A stretch of 64,000 nucleotides of DNA from Phascolarctos cinereus (taxonomy: Eukaryota > Chordata > Mammalia > Diprotodontia > Phascolarctidae), in contig NW_018344217.1 in NCBI RefSeq assembly GCF_002099425.1, positions 186,001 to 250,000 on the forward strand, in the 5' to 3' direction. The translations under genes were made by a program, and so were the position numbers. Numbering within the stretch: position 1 is the stretch's first letter; each line of letters begins with the position of its first letter. Below, piece after piece: positions 10,036-19,414 of this stretch. The notes below the pieces were generated by a model. It worked only from the letters and a program-made list of their open reading frames with translations, was not told the DNA's origin and searched no databases.

Positions 10036-12800
10036 AAAAGACCAGATCATTTCAAAGGGAGGTGGAAGTGGGGAAGTGTACCAAGCTGATATTTAATGCG
10101 GTCTTCTTGTGAATTTGGGATTTTCTCTCCCATTTCTGGGCCTCCTCAGGTACTTCCTTCCCTCCCCTCTCCCTCCAGCAGGATTTGAATTGGTTGATTC
10201 TCTAAAAACCTCCATTTGTTTGTGCTTCTGGGGAGGATCGGTCCAGATCATCTTCAGAAGTCTTGGGGGGGGGTTGTACTAAGATGACCTCTAACTAGGG
10301 GCTTCAGCGATTGTTTGGGCAAGTCCCTTCCCCCCATTCTGGGGCTTCTAAGGGGCTTTCTCCCTTCCCCCAAGAGAGTTTGAGCTAGTTGATTTTTAGA
10401 ACCTCTGTTTAGGTTGTTTTGGTGGGGAATGTTGGACCAGATTATTTTCAAAAACCCTGTGGGGAGGGTTGTTGGACGAGATGATTTAAAGGTGGAGGTG
10501 GGAAGGGAGTTTATCCCAAGATGACCTCTAGGTAGGGTCTTCTATATTAATTTGAGCACATTCCTCCTGTATTTCAGGGCTTCTCTTCAACTGTCTCCCC
10601 TCCATTCCCCCATGAGGGTCTGAACTAGTTGATTTTGTAAGAGTCCCTGTTTGATTGGGCTTCTGTGGGGGATCAGAATGGACCATATTTAAAAGGCTTG
10701 TGGGGGGAGTTGGACCAGATGTTTTTAACTGGATTTTTGGAGGGGAGAAGTGTGCCAGGATAACTTCTAGGTAGGGTTTTTTATGAGTTGGGGCAAATCT
10801 CTTTTTCATTTCTGGGCCTCCTTGATTTCTCCGCAGCCCTATCTCCATCAGTGAGGAGGGTTTCAACTAGCTGAATCTGTAAAAGCCCTTGTTGGGATGG
10901 ACTTCTGGGAGACGTGAAGCATTGGACCAGATTATAAAAAAAGGCTTCGGGGGGGGGATGGACCAGATGATTTTAAAGGGGGGGGATACTGGTTACTAAG
11001 AGGATCAAGGTGACCTCTAAGGGTCTCCCTAGTCGATGAGGGTGGTTTTAACTAATTGATTCTTTAAGAATTCCTGTTTTTGTTTCTGGGTTTTTTTTTT
11101 TTTTACTTCTGGGGATGGAGGTTGGAGCAGATTATCTTCAAAAGGCTAGAGGAGGTTATTGGACCAGATGATTTAAAAGTCTTCTGGGGGGAGTGTCCTC
11201 AAATGACCTCTAGGTGGGGACTTCTGTGTGAGTTTAGGGAAGTCTCTTTCCCCTTTATTGGCCTCCCTGACAGGTTCTTCCCCTTTGCTGCCCCTGCCCC
11301 CCAATTCCTTCCAGTCTGGATTGTTTGAACAAGTTGATTTTCCAAGAGTCCCTGTTTGTGCATCTGTCGGGTAGGGTGTGGGGGGGTGGGATTGAATCAG
11401 ATAATTTAAGTCTTTGGGGGGGGGATTACCAAAATGACCTCTAGGTAGGGGCTTTTGTTTGAGTTTGAGCAAGCTGATCCCTGCTTTTGGTCCTCCTTCT
11501 CCCCCAAATCTCTAGTCCCTAAGGGCGGTTTGAGCTAGTTGATTCTGTTAAGAGCCCCAGCTTATATGGACTTCTTTGGAGGGGAGGGAGGGATCAAATT
11601 GTCTTCAAAAGGCTTACAGTTGTGGGGGTTAGATCAGATGATTTCGAAGTTATTCTGGGGACAGTGGCACCAAATGATCTCTGGGTAGTTTTTTGGTGAG
11701 TTTGGCAAGTTGCCCTCTCCTTTCTAACCCTCTTTAGGTATTTCCATGCCCTTCCCCTCCCTCCTCCTCCAATGAGAAGGTTTTGAACTAGTTCATTGTT
11801 GAAGAGCTTACCCTTTTCACTTGAGCTTCTGGGGTGAGTTGGACCAGATTATCTTCAAAAGGCTCGTGGGGAGGAATTGAGAGTTGGAGTAGCTGATTTT
11901 AAAGGGCTGGGGTGGGTGGGTGGTGGTTACCAAGATGACCAGTGACCTCTAGGTAAGGGCTTCTGTTTGAGTTTGGGCCTCCTTTCTGTGCCTCCTCAGG
12001 TTCTTCCCCCCACCCCACCCCCCCCATGAAGGGTTGAATCCAGTTGATTAACTAATTGATTCTCTGTAGGACCCCTGTTTATTTGGCCGGAGGTAGGGGG
12101 GGGAGGCTTAGGGTGTAGTTGGACCAGAAGATTTCAAAGGGCTTCTGGGGAGGATCATTACCAAGATGAAATGGTGTTAACCAAGTGGTTTCTGTTTGAG
12201 TTTGAGCAAGTCTTTCTTCCCCTTCCAGGCCTGCATGTCAGGTTCTTCTCCCTCCTCCCCAATGTCCAATGAGGGTTTTAACTGGTTGATTCCCTTAGAG
12301 CCTCTGTTTGTTCTTGGGGGCAGGGGGGGAGTGGGTGGAGGGTTGGACCAGATTATCTTCAGCAGCCTTGAGAGGCAATTGGACCTGATGATTTAAGAGT
12401 CTTCTGTAGGGGGAAGGGGAAGTGTACTGAGATGACCTCTAGGTGGGGAATTCTCTGTGAGTTTGGGAAAGTCTCTTCTTTCTGGACTTCTTAGGTTCTC
12501 CCCTCCTCACCGATGACTAGAGTGAACTAGTTTAAACCCTCCTCCTTTACTGGTCGTGGGGGTGTGGGGAGAGGTTGGACCACAGCATTTTCAAATGCTT
12601 GGGGGGGGGTAGTTGGACCATCAAATTTCAAAGGGCATGGGGAGGGTGTTACCAAGAGGACCACAATGACTGCTAGTTAGGGCCTTTTGTTTGAGTTTGG
12701 CCAAGTCCCTCCCAGCTCACTTGGCATCCTCAGGTTTTTTCCTCCTCTTCACCCTGCCCCCTCCTCAGATGAGGACAGTTTGAACTAGTTGATTCCCTGT

Positions 12801-12981
12801 AAGTTGGGGCAAACACAAAATCTTTCTTCTCTTTCCAGTATCTCGTGAGGGGTGGGGGGCCCCTGGCCTAGGTGCTCTAATACTGTTATTCGGTCCTAGA
12901 GTACAAAAAGGAGGTAAGCAAGGACAATGCAGAGAATATGACACTGTATTATGGCAAAAGGTTTTAGAGGGGACAAAGCCA
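12801..12981 (-). other. 3' flank of the PPP1R2-like frame
   Basis: This is the stretch between the stop codon (read leftward) and the first array unit. No AATAAA signal and no poly-A tract are visible, so the usual mark of retroposition at the 3' end is lost or lies in the array. The 'gggaatcaactagttcaaac' segment of an array unit (minus reading) begins near 12797. Confidence 0.45.
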
Positions 12982-13629
12982 TCACAGCTTACTGATATCA
13001 TAGTCTTCATTGTCCTCAGCAAGCATTTCACTCTCTGATGCCTCGGCTGCTGTGCTTTCCATCTCAGAGGCCTCTTCTTGCATCTCCTGGTCTTGTGGTG
13101 CTTCCTCCTCCGTGTTCCCGAGGACCTCCCTGGAGATGAGTTGCTGGGCAAACTTGATGTTCAGGCCCTCACTGTAATGGACCTTCCTCTTTAATTTGAA
13201 CTGCCTCCTGAGATCCTCTTCCTCTTCACTGCTCTCACTCCAGTGCACTAGAAACTTGGGTTCCTTGCCCTTGGCTACTGGCAGCCTCTGGGTCAAGAGA
13301 TCAAGAACTATGGTTCCCGTGATTTCCGAGTTGCTGATGGATTTGTCTTCTGTGTCTCTGATGGTGGAGTGGTAGGGTGAATCGAATTTGTCGATATTCA
13401 TGAGCCTGTACTTCTTATCTTCCGGGTGGTAAGTGGCCACGATGCTCATTTCATCCCACTTCTGGGACTTCTTGCTGAGCTCCTCGCCACTACCGGTGCC
13501 GGCGCCCACTTCAGTACTTGGGCCTGGAGTCACAGAGGGCTCGGTAATTGTCAAGACCGAGCTGTCGATGCTACCCTTCTTCTTCAAGATCCCTTTGATG
13601 GGTCTGTGGGAAGTTGTAGAGGCTGCCAT
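12982..13629 (-). CDS. Protein phosphatase inhibitor-2-like protein, intronless, 215 aa
   Basis: The product matches the PPP1R2 (inhibitor-2, IPP2) family along its whole length; human PPP1R2 is 205 aa. The family binds the catalytic subunit of protein phosphatase 1 in cytosol and nucleus and inhibits it. Visible marks are: N-terminus MAASTTSHRPIKGILKKKG, with the KGILK docking motif at residues 12-16; KSQKWDEM at 54-61, the RVxF-like contact; ATYHPEDKKY at 65-74; SPYHS at 84-88; acidic SESSEEEED at 131-139; and HYSEGLNIKFAQQLISRE at 151-168, the helix whose His-Tyr pair covers the PP1 active site. The GSK3-site Thr of PPP1R2 (T72/T73) is a Ser here (Ser84). Residues 20-50 and the acidic C-terminus differ from PPP1R2. 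The first ATG is at 13629; the frame stays open 19 codons upstream without an ATG. PPP1R2 itself has introns, so this uninterrupted frame is most likely an old retrogene that kept its frame. No partner genes lie nearby. Which paralogue it is (for example an orthologue of PPP1R2C) cannot be settled by eye. Confidence 0.88.
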   Translation of the reverse strand: MAASTTSHRPIKGILKKKGSIDSSVLTITEPSVTPGPSTEVGAGTGSGEELSKKSQKWDEMSIVATYHPEDKKYRLMNIDKFDSPYHSTIRDTEDKSISNSEITGTIVLDLLTQRLPVAKGKEPKFLVHWSESSEEEEDLRRQFKLKRKVHYSEGLNIKFAQQLISREVLGNTEEEAPQDQEMQEEASEMESTAAEASESEMLAEDNEDYDISKL

Positions 13630-14145
13630 TGGTTCAAGTTGGATAGACGGTAGTTGAGAAGAGGGGTGGATGACTGAAGGAGGCAAGGGGCCCTAGAGTT
13701 GGTTGGTGGTGACAGGGATTAAGGTAGTGGCTGGGCTAAGGCAGTGGAGGGTCTGGCTAGAGGCTTTGGCTACTCAGGCCTCTGGGTACCTGGTCCTTGT
13801 ATACAACCCTGTTTTTAGCGGTGACTTTTCCCGAGCAGGCCTGAGGCTATAAGGTGGTAAGCTGGGATTTCTTTTCTGGGCAACTGGTTGATTCCCCACT
13901 ACGTGCCTCATGAATGATTTCTGTTGCCATCCTCCCCCAACGCCCTTGGGAAGTTATGTTTTGGAGGAGCAATGACTACATAACGAGCACACACTGGCTT
14001 GTGGGCAACTGCGTCACAGGCCTCCCTTTGTGACTTCAGCAGGGGTTGCATGGCTGAAGAAGGCCTGGAGCCACTGACCCACAGCTGTACCTTTTCTGGA
14101 TAATAAATAAGGCTGCTGGGAGGCCCTGCCCAGAAGCAGCTGCCT
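13630..14145 (-). promoter_or_regulatory. 5' flank of the PPP1R2-like gene, possible promoter
   Basis: The region upstream of the frame is not a recognised repeat. On the minus strand there is a TATA-like TTGTATACAA at 13797-13806, about 170 bases before the ATG. A TGACGCA half-CRE-like string lies at 14010-14016, about 380 bases before it. Both are short matches that can occur by chance, so a promoter is only a suggestion based on position. Confidence 0.22.
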
Positions 14146-14149
14146 CTTT

Positions 14150-14365
14150 TGAGATCACCTGGGCTATCTTTTATTTGAGACTTGAATCATGCTGTTGATA
14201 CTGACTAACTAGCTTTGTAACCATGGGCAACTCTACACCTCTGTGGCCTGTTTTCATCACTTCTTAAATAGGGAAAAAATACTAAGGGTTGTCTCACAAT
14301 CAAATGATATATCTCAAGCGCTTTGTATCCCTTAATGTGCTAAATGAATGCTAGCTGTTTTTATT
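14150..14365 (+). mobile_element. MIR-type SINE
   Basis: Diverged forward MIR: 'gactaactagctttgtaacc', 'tgggcaactctacacctctg', 'aatagggaaaaaatactaag', 'caagcgctttgtatccctta', 'gctaaatgaatgctagctg'. Confidence 0.6.
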
Positions 14366-15145
14366 TGTATTGTTTGGAAATGAGAAATCCCAAAGAGAAA
14401 GGTCTGAAGGGGGACAAAAAATTACTTTTCCGAGTAACTGAGTACATAGAGCATCTTCAGCATTGTAATAGAAACATGCTTAATTTACATCCTTTCTGAT
14501 CATCTTCTGCTCTGTGGTTTAATCTTTTACCTTATTCACCTTTCACTTTAGTTTCCTTTTGGTCCCAGCATTGGTGAAAGGAACTCCCAGGGTAGAAATT
14601 TCTCCACCTACCTATAACTTGCCTTGGGAGAATTGCCTTGGGACACTGAGAGGTAAACTGGTTGGCCTAGGGTCGCACAACACAGCCACTCAGCATCTGT
14701 TGGAAGTAGGGCTTTGGTTCTCAGGTTTCCTGAGTTAGGGCCCACCCTCTCTCTTTCTTCTGCTTCCATGTTGCCCACTCTCCCTTGAGTTATATGTATT
14801 CAACATACATCGCTGGGCTATCACTGGGCGTTATTTCTTGAAGTATTGATTCTTCGTAAAAATCCCTGGGATCTTAGTAGCTTTGGGAGATAGCAAGAAG
14901 TTAAAAAGAAAGGATTTTTATCCTTGGAGTTATTTGCAAGCTAGGGAACCAATTTCATCATAATCCAATGTGAACAGGCAGAGCAGCCTGGAAACTTGCC
15001 TTTCTTTGCCCATTTTCTCTGCCTTCTTTGTTGACAGAAGAGTTGGTGAGGAGAGAAACCCCAACCCCATTCCTTCTGCTGGGCCCTGCTCTCCTGGTTC
15101 CTTACAGATGCATATGCTATGAATCCTGATGTATAAGAAGGTCAT
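14366..15145. mobile_element. Mostly unassigned; MIR remnant at 14590-14745
   Basis: A reverse MIR remnant reads 'ggacactgagaggtaaactg', 'ggcctagggtcgcacaacac', 'gaagtagggctttggttctc' between 14640 and 14730. The remainder is unassigned, with no convincing frame. Confidence 0.4.
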
Positions 15146-15147
15146 GC

Positions 15148-15655
15148 AATATTGGAATAATCGATTTAGAGCCAGAAGAGATCTTAGAGACTGCTTAGTA
15201 CAGCAGATCTCAAACTTCTGGTCTCAAGCCCCCTTTACAATCTTACAGATTATTGAGGACCCCAAAGAGCTTTTGTTTATTTGTTTATTTATCTATTTGT
15301 TTATTATCTATCCATACAGGTTGTCCCCAAAACTTTTGGGATACTCTGATTTACTGCATTAGAAATTAAAGTGACAGATTTTAAAAAATATTCTTTTATT
15401 AATTCATTTAAAAATAACAATGAAACTCATTACATGTTAACATTTTCTATGGAAAAAAAAACTGTATTCCATAGCAAAAAAAACCCCAAACACCATTTAG
15501 CAAGAAGAATGGCCTTGCTTTACATTTGTGTTATATCAATTGCAGGTTATTTTTATGTCATCGGTGCAGATATCAATAGGATGTTCCCATGGATTCAAAA
15601 AAGTTATTCAACATTTTGAATATTTCAGCACCACTTGTGTTTGTAGTCAAGCATT
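15148..15655 (+). mobile_element. hAT-Charlie-like DNA transposon remnant in a MIR piece
   Basis: 15201-15655 follows a known mammalian hAT-Charlie sequence: 'cagcagatctcaaacttctg', 'attgaggaccccaaagagct', 'gcattagaaattaaagtgac', 'attcatttaaaaataacaat', 'actcattacatgttaacatt'. It starts with CAG and the Charlie-type 'CTCAAACTT'. The left neighbour 15148-15200 ('gatttagagccagaagagat', 'cttagagactgcttagta') is a broken reverse MIR into which it inserted. A 32-bp foreign insert sits near 15318-15349. No transposase frame remains. Confidence 0.6.
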
Positions 15656-15661
15656 CACATA

Positions 15662-15895
15662 AAAGAAGCTGCAGTAGATAGAGCACTGGGCCTGGAGCCA
15701 GGAAGACCTGAGTTCAAATGTGGTCTCAGACACTTAGTAGCTCTGTGACCCTGGGCAAGTCACTTAACCATGTTTACATCAGTTTCCTCATCTGTAAAAT
15801 GAGCTGGAGAAGGAACTGGCAAACCACCCCAGTATCTTTGCCAAGAAAACCACAAATGGAGTCACAAAGAATTGGACACAATTGAAACAACAAAA
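15662..15895 (+). mobile_element. Mar1-type SINE
   Basis: Forward copy: 'gcagtagatagagcactggg', 'caggaagacctgagttcaaa', 'gtgaccctgggcaagtcact', 'catctgtaaaatgagctgga', 'atctttgccaagaaaaccac', 'ggacacaattgaaacaac'. It is full length or nearly so. Confidence 0.87.
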
Positions 15896-16365
15896 TCCAG
15901 TATTGTTTGTGTTGATGAAACAAGATGACATGTGTAACATACTTTGCAAACCTTAATGTGGTAATCAAATGTTGGCTATAATTATTGTTACTGTTATATA
16001 GTCCTAGCTATTGCTTCTCAAAGGTATCTAGATATGCAGTTTAGATTGAAGTTATTATTTTTTGAACTCTGATTTGTACGATAATTCTAAGTACTGGCCC
16101 TTCCTAGGTCACCTAGGTATGAAGACTTGTCCCTGTACAGTAGTTTGTGTTACACACCCTGGATTTTGTGGCTTTTTGAGTCTCTCTGAACTCTTGACAA
16201 GTTTCATTTGTATACCAGTATTTTACTTTTTTACTACAGAAATCAGTATCCTCTTAGCAGTGTTCACGAGGATCAACTGCAGAAATTAAATTGATCCTAC
16301 ATCCTAACTGATATTTGAGTATGCCCCCATATCTTGGCCCTGCTACTTAACACATGGAAGTATCA
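15896..16365. other. No recognised feature apart from a short MIR tail
   Basis: 15935-15990 resembles a MIR/THER tail ('actttgcaaaccttaatgtg', 'atgttggctataattattg'). The rest is unassigned. Confidence 0.35.
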
Positions 16366-16367
16366 GG

Positions 16368-16945
16368 CAGTCATTCAGTCCACAAACATTTATTAAATGC
16401 CTGCTTTGTCCTAGGCACTGGAAGTTCAAATGAATGAAGGAAACAGTCACTTCCCTCAGGGAGCTTCCATTTAATAGGGGAAGATAACGTGTACATAGAC
16501 AAGTATATACCCAGTAATTTTGAGGGGGAGGCCCTAGCAGCTGGAGGGTGGCTACTGGAGTAGATCAAGGAAGGTTTATGATAGGAGGTAGGTGGTGCTT
16601 GAACTATGAAAGATAATCAGAATTTTAAGAAGCTGACATTAGGAAGAAGTGTTGTACTAGGAATGGCAGCAAGAAAGCTACTTTGGCTGGCCTGGAAAGT
16701 GGAGGAGTGATGTATAAGAAGGCTGAAAAGATAGGTTGGAACTGGGTTGTGAAAAGCAATTCACATTTGACCATGGAGGTAATAGGGAGCCACTTAAGTT
16801 AGAGTATGGGAGTGGCATGACATGATCAGACAAACATTTTAGGACTCTTACTTTGGCAACTATGTGGGAATTGGGGTGGAGAAGAGAAAGATGAGCCAGG
16901 GAGACCAATTAGGAGGCTGTTGCCAGGTGAGAGGTGATAAGTACA
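16368..16945 (-). mobile_element. L2 LINE, antisense 3' portion
   Basis: Plus strand shows the reverse complement of the L2 3' end ('acaaacatttattaaatgcc', 'cctaggcactggaagttc', 'cctcagggagcttccattta'). It continues into antisense coding sequence ('aatagggagccacttaagtt', 'ggagtggcatgacatgatca', 'aggaggctgttgccaggtga'). Confidence 0.72.
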
Positions 16946-16974
16946 CCATCTAGGCCAGTTGCTTAACCCCTCTG

Positions 16975-17235
16975 GGACTTAATTTAGAATTGTAGATTTG
17001 GAACTAGAAGAAAGCCCAAAGGTCATCTAATTGAGCCTGTCATTTTATTTATGAGTAAACTGGGGTACAAAGAGGTCAAATGTCATCTAGTTGAACCCCC
17101 CCCCCGAATTTTACATATGAGTAAACTGAGGCAAGAGAGGTTAAATCATGTGCCCAAGATCACAGAGTTAGTAAGTGAAAGATCTGGAATTTAAACCCAG
17201 GTCCTTTGATTTCAAATCCAGGACTGCTTCTATTT
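16975..17235 (-). mobile_element. MIR-type SINE(s), reverse
   Basis: Two overlapping reverse MIR segments. One has 'cattttatttatgagtaaac' near 17040. The other has 'ttttacatatgagtaaactg', 'gcccaagatcacagagttag' and 'aaacccaggtcctttgattt' at 17108-17212. The repeated 'aggtca/ttaaatgtcatctagtt' motif suggests two adjacent insertions. Confidence 0.65.
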
Positions 17236-18405
17236 TGGTGTGTAAAATATGGGGGTTGGACTAGATAATAGATATCTAGCCCTAAGTCCTATGATCACAG
17301 ATAGGATCATATGTTCTATGACATATAATGTCATTGTATGTTTCACATGTCTGCAGACAAGCAGGAGAATGACTTTTACCTGTATTATCTGAATGTGATT
17401 ATTTTATTCTTTGTGTATAGCATCCCTATGAAATGATTATGTGTGATTGTAGTGTTCTTTAGTTGAAAATTTTTGGGGGGGGGCTATGATAGAAAATTTA
17501 CATAAAATAACATCTTTAGGTTCCTATTGTAGAATTTTCATCTTTGCAGTATTTATAGAATACTTCTATGTGATTTCAGCATTTTCCAAGGTGGGTACTA
17601 TCAGAATGCAGAATTTTCTGAGTTGTGTAAAAGACACCATCCAAGACATGTATGACTAGAAAAGAAGGTGGGCCAGCCATATATTGATCAATAACATATG
17701 GAGAGTCTTGAGCATCACACTCATACGGTACATTGGATGGGTCTTCAATAGAAGCTTTTTGGAAGGACATGGATAAAAACACATGTATATGTTGCATTCT
17801 GCACCCATGGAGGGAGTGCCCACACCTTTGAGATCACACATCCATGTCAATGCAAATATCTTTTGAATAATTAAAAATTTTTTTTTTGTTTTCCTCTCAA
17901 ATTGACCTCTTTTGTATGACTTGGCCTCCAGCATAGCACCTCCCTTCCGGAATTGTCAGTGTCCTTGGCTTCCTGGTTCTCTTACTGAGGCCCATCCCCA
18001 TTTGTGCAAAGCAATACTTGTTGGGGTACTATAGGAATTTAAATTATAGAAATAAATGCTCTTTGAATTAAATTGTAGTACTATGATTTTCCTCTAGTGT
18101 AATAGAGATTTTCTTTTCTTTCAATAACACTTCCTTTCAGTACCTTTTGGCCAGCTGTTTTGTCCATGGGGAATTAGAGTCAGCCTTTCACACTGCTCAG
18201 TGAGAGGATTTTTCTGTGCTTCTTGGTGGTGGGATTGAAGCTCCTAGAAGTGTGATATCCCTGAAATGTAATACACGTCCTTTTAGGTAACAGGTTCCAC
18301 TGACATAAAAGTTACATTTGTAGAAAGTATAAATTTAATGAAAGTGTTTCCAATTATTGGTTAGAGAATTCACCTCTTTACGCCTTTTGGTCAAGCTAGT
18401 CTTTT
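17236..18405. other. No recognised feature
   Basis: Starts with a short forward MIR tail (17240-17285, 'gggggttggactagataat'), then about 1.1 kb of unassigned AT-rich DNA without a convincing frame. Confidence 0.35.
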
Positions 18406-18409
18406 AATG

Positions 18410-18597
18410 CAAGGGTTTGTAGACTGTATACCTGTCCATTCCCTATTTTTGTACTGTTCCCTGCTAAGAATGGTTTTTACATTTTAAAATACAGTTTTAT
18501 TGTATCTAAACATGTAAAAACCATTCTTAGCTCTCAAGCTATACAACAGACCACCACCATTAAATTTGGCTTTGGAGAGGAAGTTTGCTGACCCTTG
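18410..18597. mobile_element. Fold-back hAT-type element
   Basis: It starts CAAGGGTTTG and ends GACCCTTG, the 'CAGGGGT...ACCCCTG' type of hAT end. It is flanked by TTTTAATG (18402-18409) and TTTTAAGC (18598-18605), a 6-of-8 matching 8-bp duplication. Inside, a perfect 20-bp inverted repeat (18463-18482 and its complement at about 18512-18531) makes a hairpin around an A/T loop. The right arm ends with 'aagtttgctgaccc', as in known mammalian hAT MITEs. There is no coding capacity. Confidence 0.65.
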
Positions 18598-18609
18598 TTT
18601 TAAGCTATA

Positions 18610-18745
18610 AATTAGCCACCTACCTTCAGAGGTAGTGTGATATAGTGGAAAGAGTGCTGGAACTCAGTTTCCTTATTTGTCAAATGAGAGGGTTGGACTA
18701 GATACCTCTAGAAACCCTTTCAGTTCCGTTTATGATCAGGTACCT
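18610..18745 (+). mobile_element. MIR-type SINE, deleted
   Basis: 'tagtgtgatatagtggaaag' then 'agtttccttatttgtcaaat', 'gagagggttggactagatac'. The central part is missing. Confidence 0.6.
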
Positions 18746-19255
18746 CTCTTTTTACAAGATCATACTGTGTTAAGATTTGCTTTTACAGCATTGTCTCATT
18801 GCTCAAAGGTGTCCATCTTTGATTTTTTAAATGTTTTCCTGATTTTTCGTTATACTGGGCTAGGGAAGGATGTTTGGGAGGTCAGAAAATGAAGGGTGGT
18901 ACACAGGAAAGCTCCCAAAGTCCTCTGAAACCCAGGCAGGGAAAGAGACGGGTCAGAGGGTGCTTCCTATAAAGTCTGTTATAAAACCTCCAGGCCAGGA
19001 ATTTGCTCCATTTTCCCCAGTAGGCTGGAGTCTGTAGCTTTCACTAGAAATGGTTTAGTCATTAAGAAACAATGGCTGTATATTGGTCTATTTTAGCAGC
19101 TGTCCTTCGAGAAAATCTGTGTAGACATTAAATCATATTTTGAATGCACTAAGGGAGCTCACTACTTGAGATTTTTGCATTTATGCTGTTAAGAGATCCA
19201 GTCAAGCTCCAATTTGCATTTCTGTCACTAACTCTAAGCTTAATTACTTTAGCTC
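18746..19255. other. No recognised feature
   Basis: Unassigned non-coding looking DNA. Confidence 0.35.
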
Positions 19256-19400
19256 ATGATGTTTTGGAGTTGGAAGGGACTTTGGAGATCACCTACTCCT
19301 ATTCCTTCATTTTCCAGAGGAGGAAATTGAGGCCCAGAAGGTTAAATAACTTGACCAAAAGCAAACAAGTTAGTGTCAGAAACAGACCTAGAACTCCGAG
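19256..19400 (-). mobile_element. MIR-type SINE
   Basis: Reverse copy: 'ggagttggaagggactttgg', 'gaggaggaaattgaggccca', 'gaaggttaaataacttgacc'. Confidence 0.65.
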
Positions 19401-19414
19401 GCGGCAGGTACAAT

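Larger units (their letters stand above)
6350..12800 (+). repeat. Diverged tandem array, ~230-bp unit, ~26 copies
   Basis: The same block recurs from end to end. Typical pieces, in order, are 'TTGGACCAGATTATCTTCAA', a G-run, 'TTGGACCAGATGATTTCAAA', a G-run, 'ACCAAGATGACCTCTAGG', 'GGGGCTTCTGTGTGAGTTTG', 'GGCAAGTCTCTCCC', 'TCTGGGCCTCCTCAGGTTCT', a C-run, then 'TTGAACTAGTTGATTCTCTA'. The 'CTCTAGGTAGG' landmark or its variant appears near 6486, 6706, 6933, 7387, 7640, 7873, 8085, 8306, 8690, 8889, 9127, 9320, 9560, 9705, 10080, 10280, 10515, 10750, 10995, 11195, 11430, 11660, 11930, 12160, 12430 and 12655. Spacing is about 200-270 bp once the two SINE insertions are removed. The order of motifs resembles a MIR/THER tail ('gggcaagtc...ctctgggcctcag...gttggactagatgatctctaa'), so the unit was probably built from such a tail. 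Units differ by many substitutions and indels, so the array is old. It is not a known satellite that I recognise. Confidence 0.85.

Noticed and set aside
6350-12800. CRISPR array
   Set aside because: The spacing is regular, but repeats and spacers are not distinct; whole ~230-bp units are related, and the genome is mammalian.
13426-13657. Plus-strand frames of about 75 codons over the PPP1R2-like gene
   Set aside because: Shadows of the real minus-strand frame.
13630-13686. Upstream extension of the PPP1R2-like frame by 19 codons
   Set aside because: The open frame continues but contains no ATG; it begins at a TTG. The ATG at 13629 matches the conserved MAAST start of the family.
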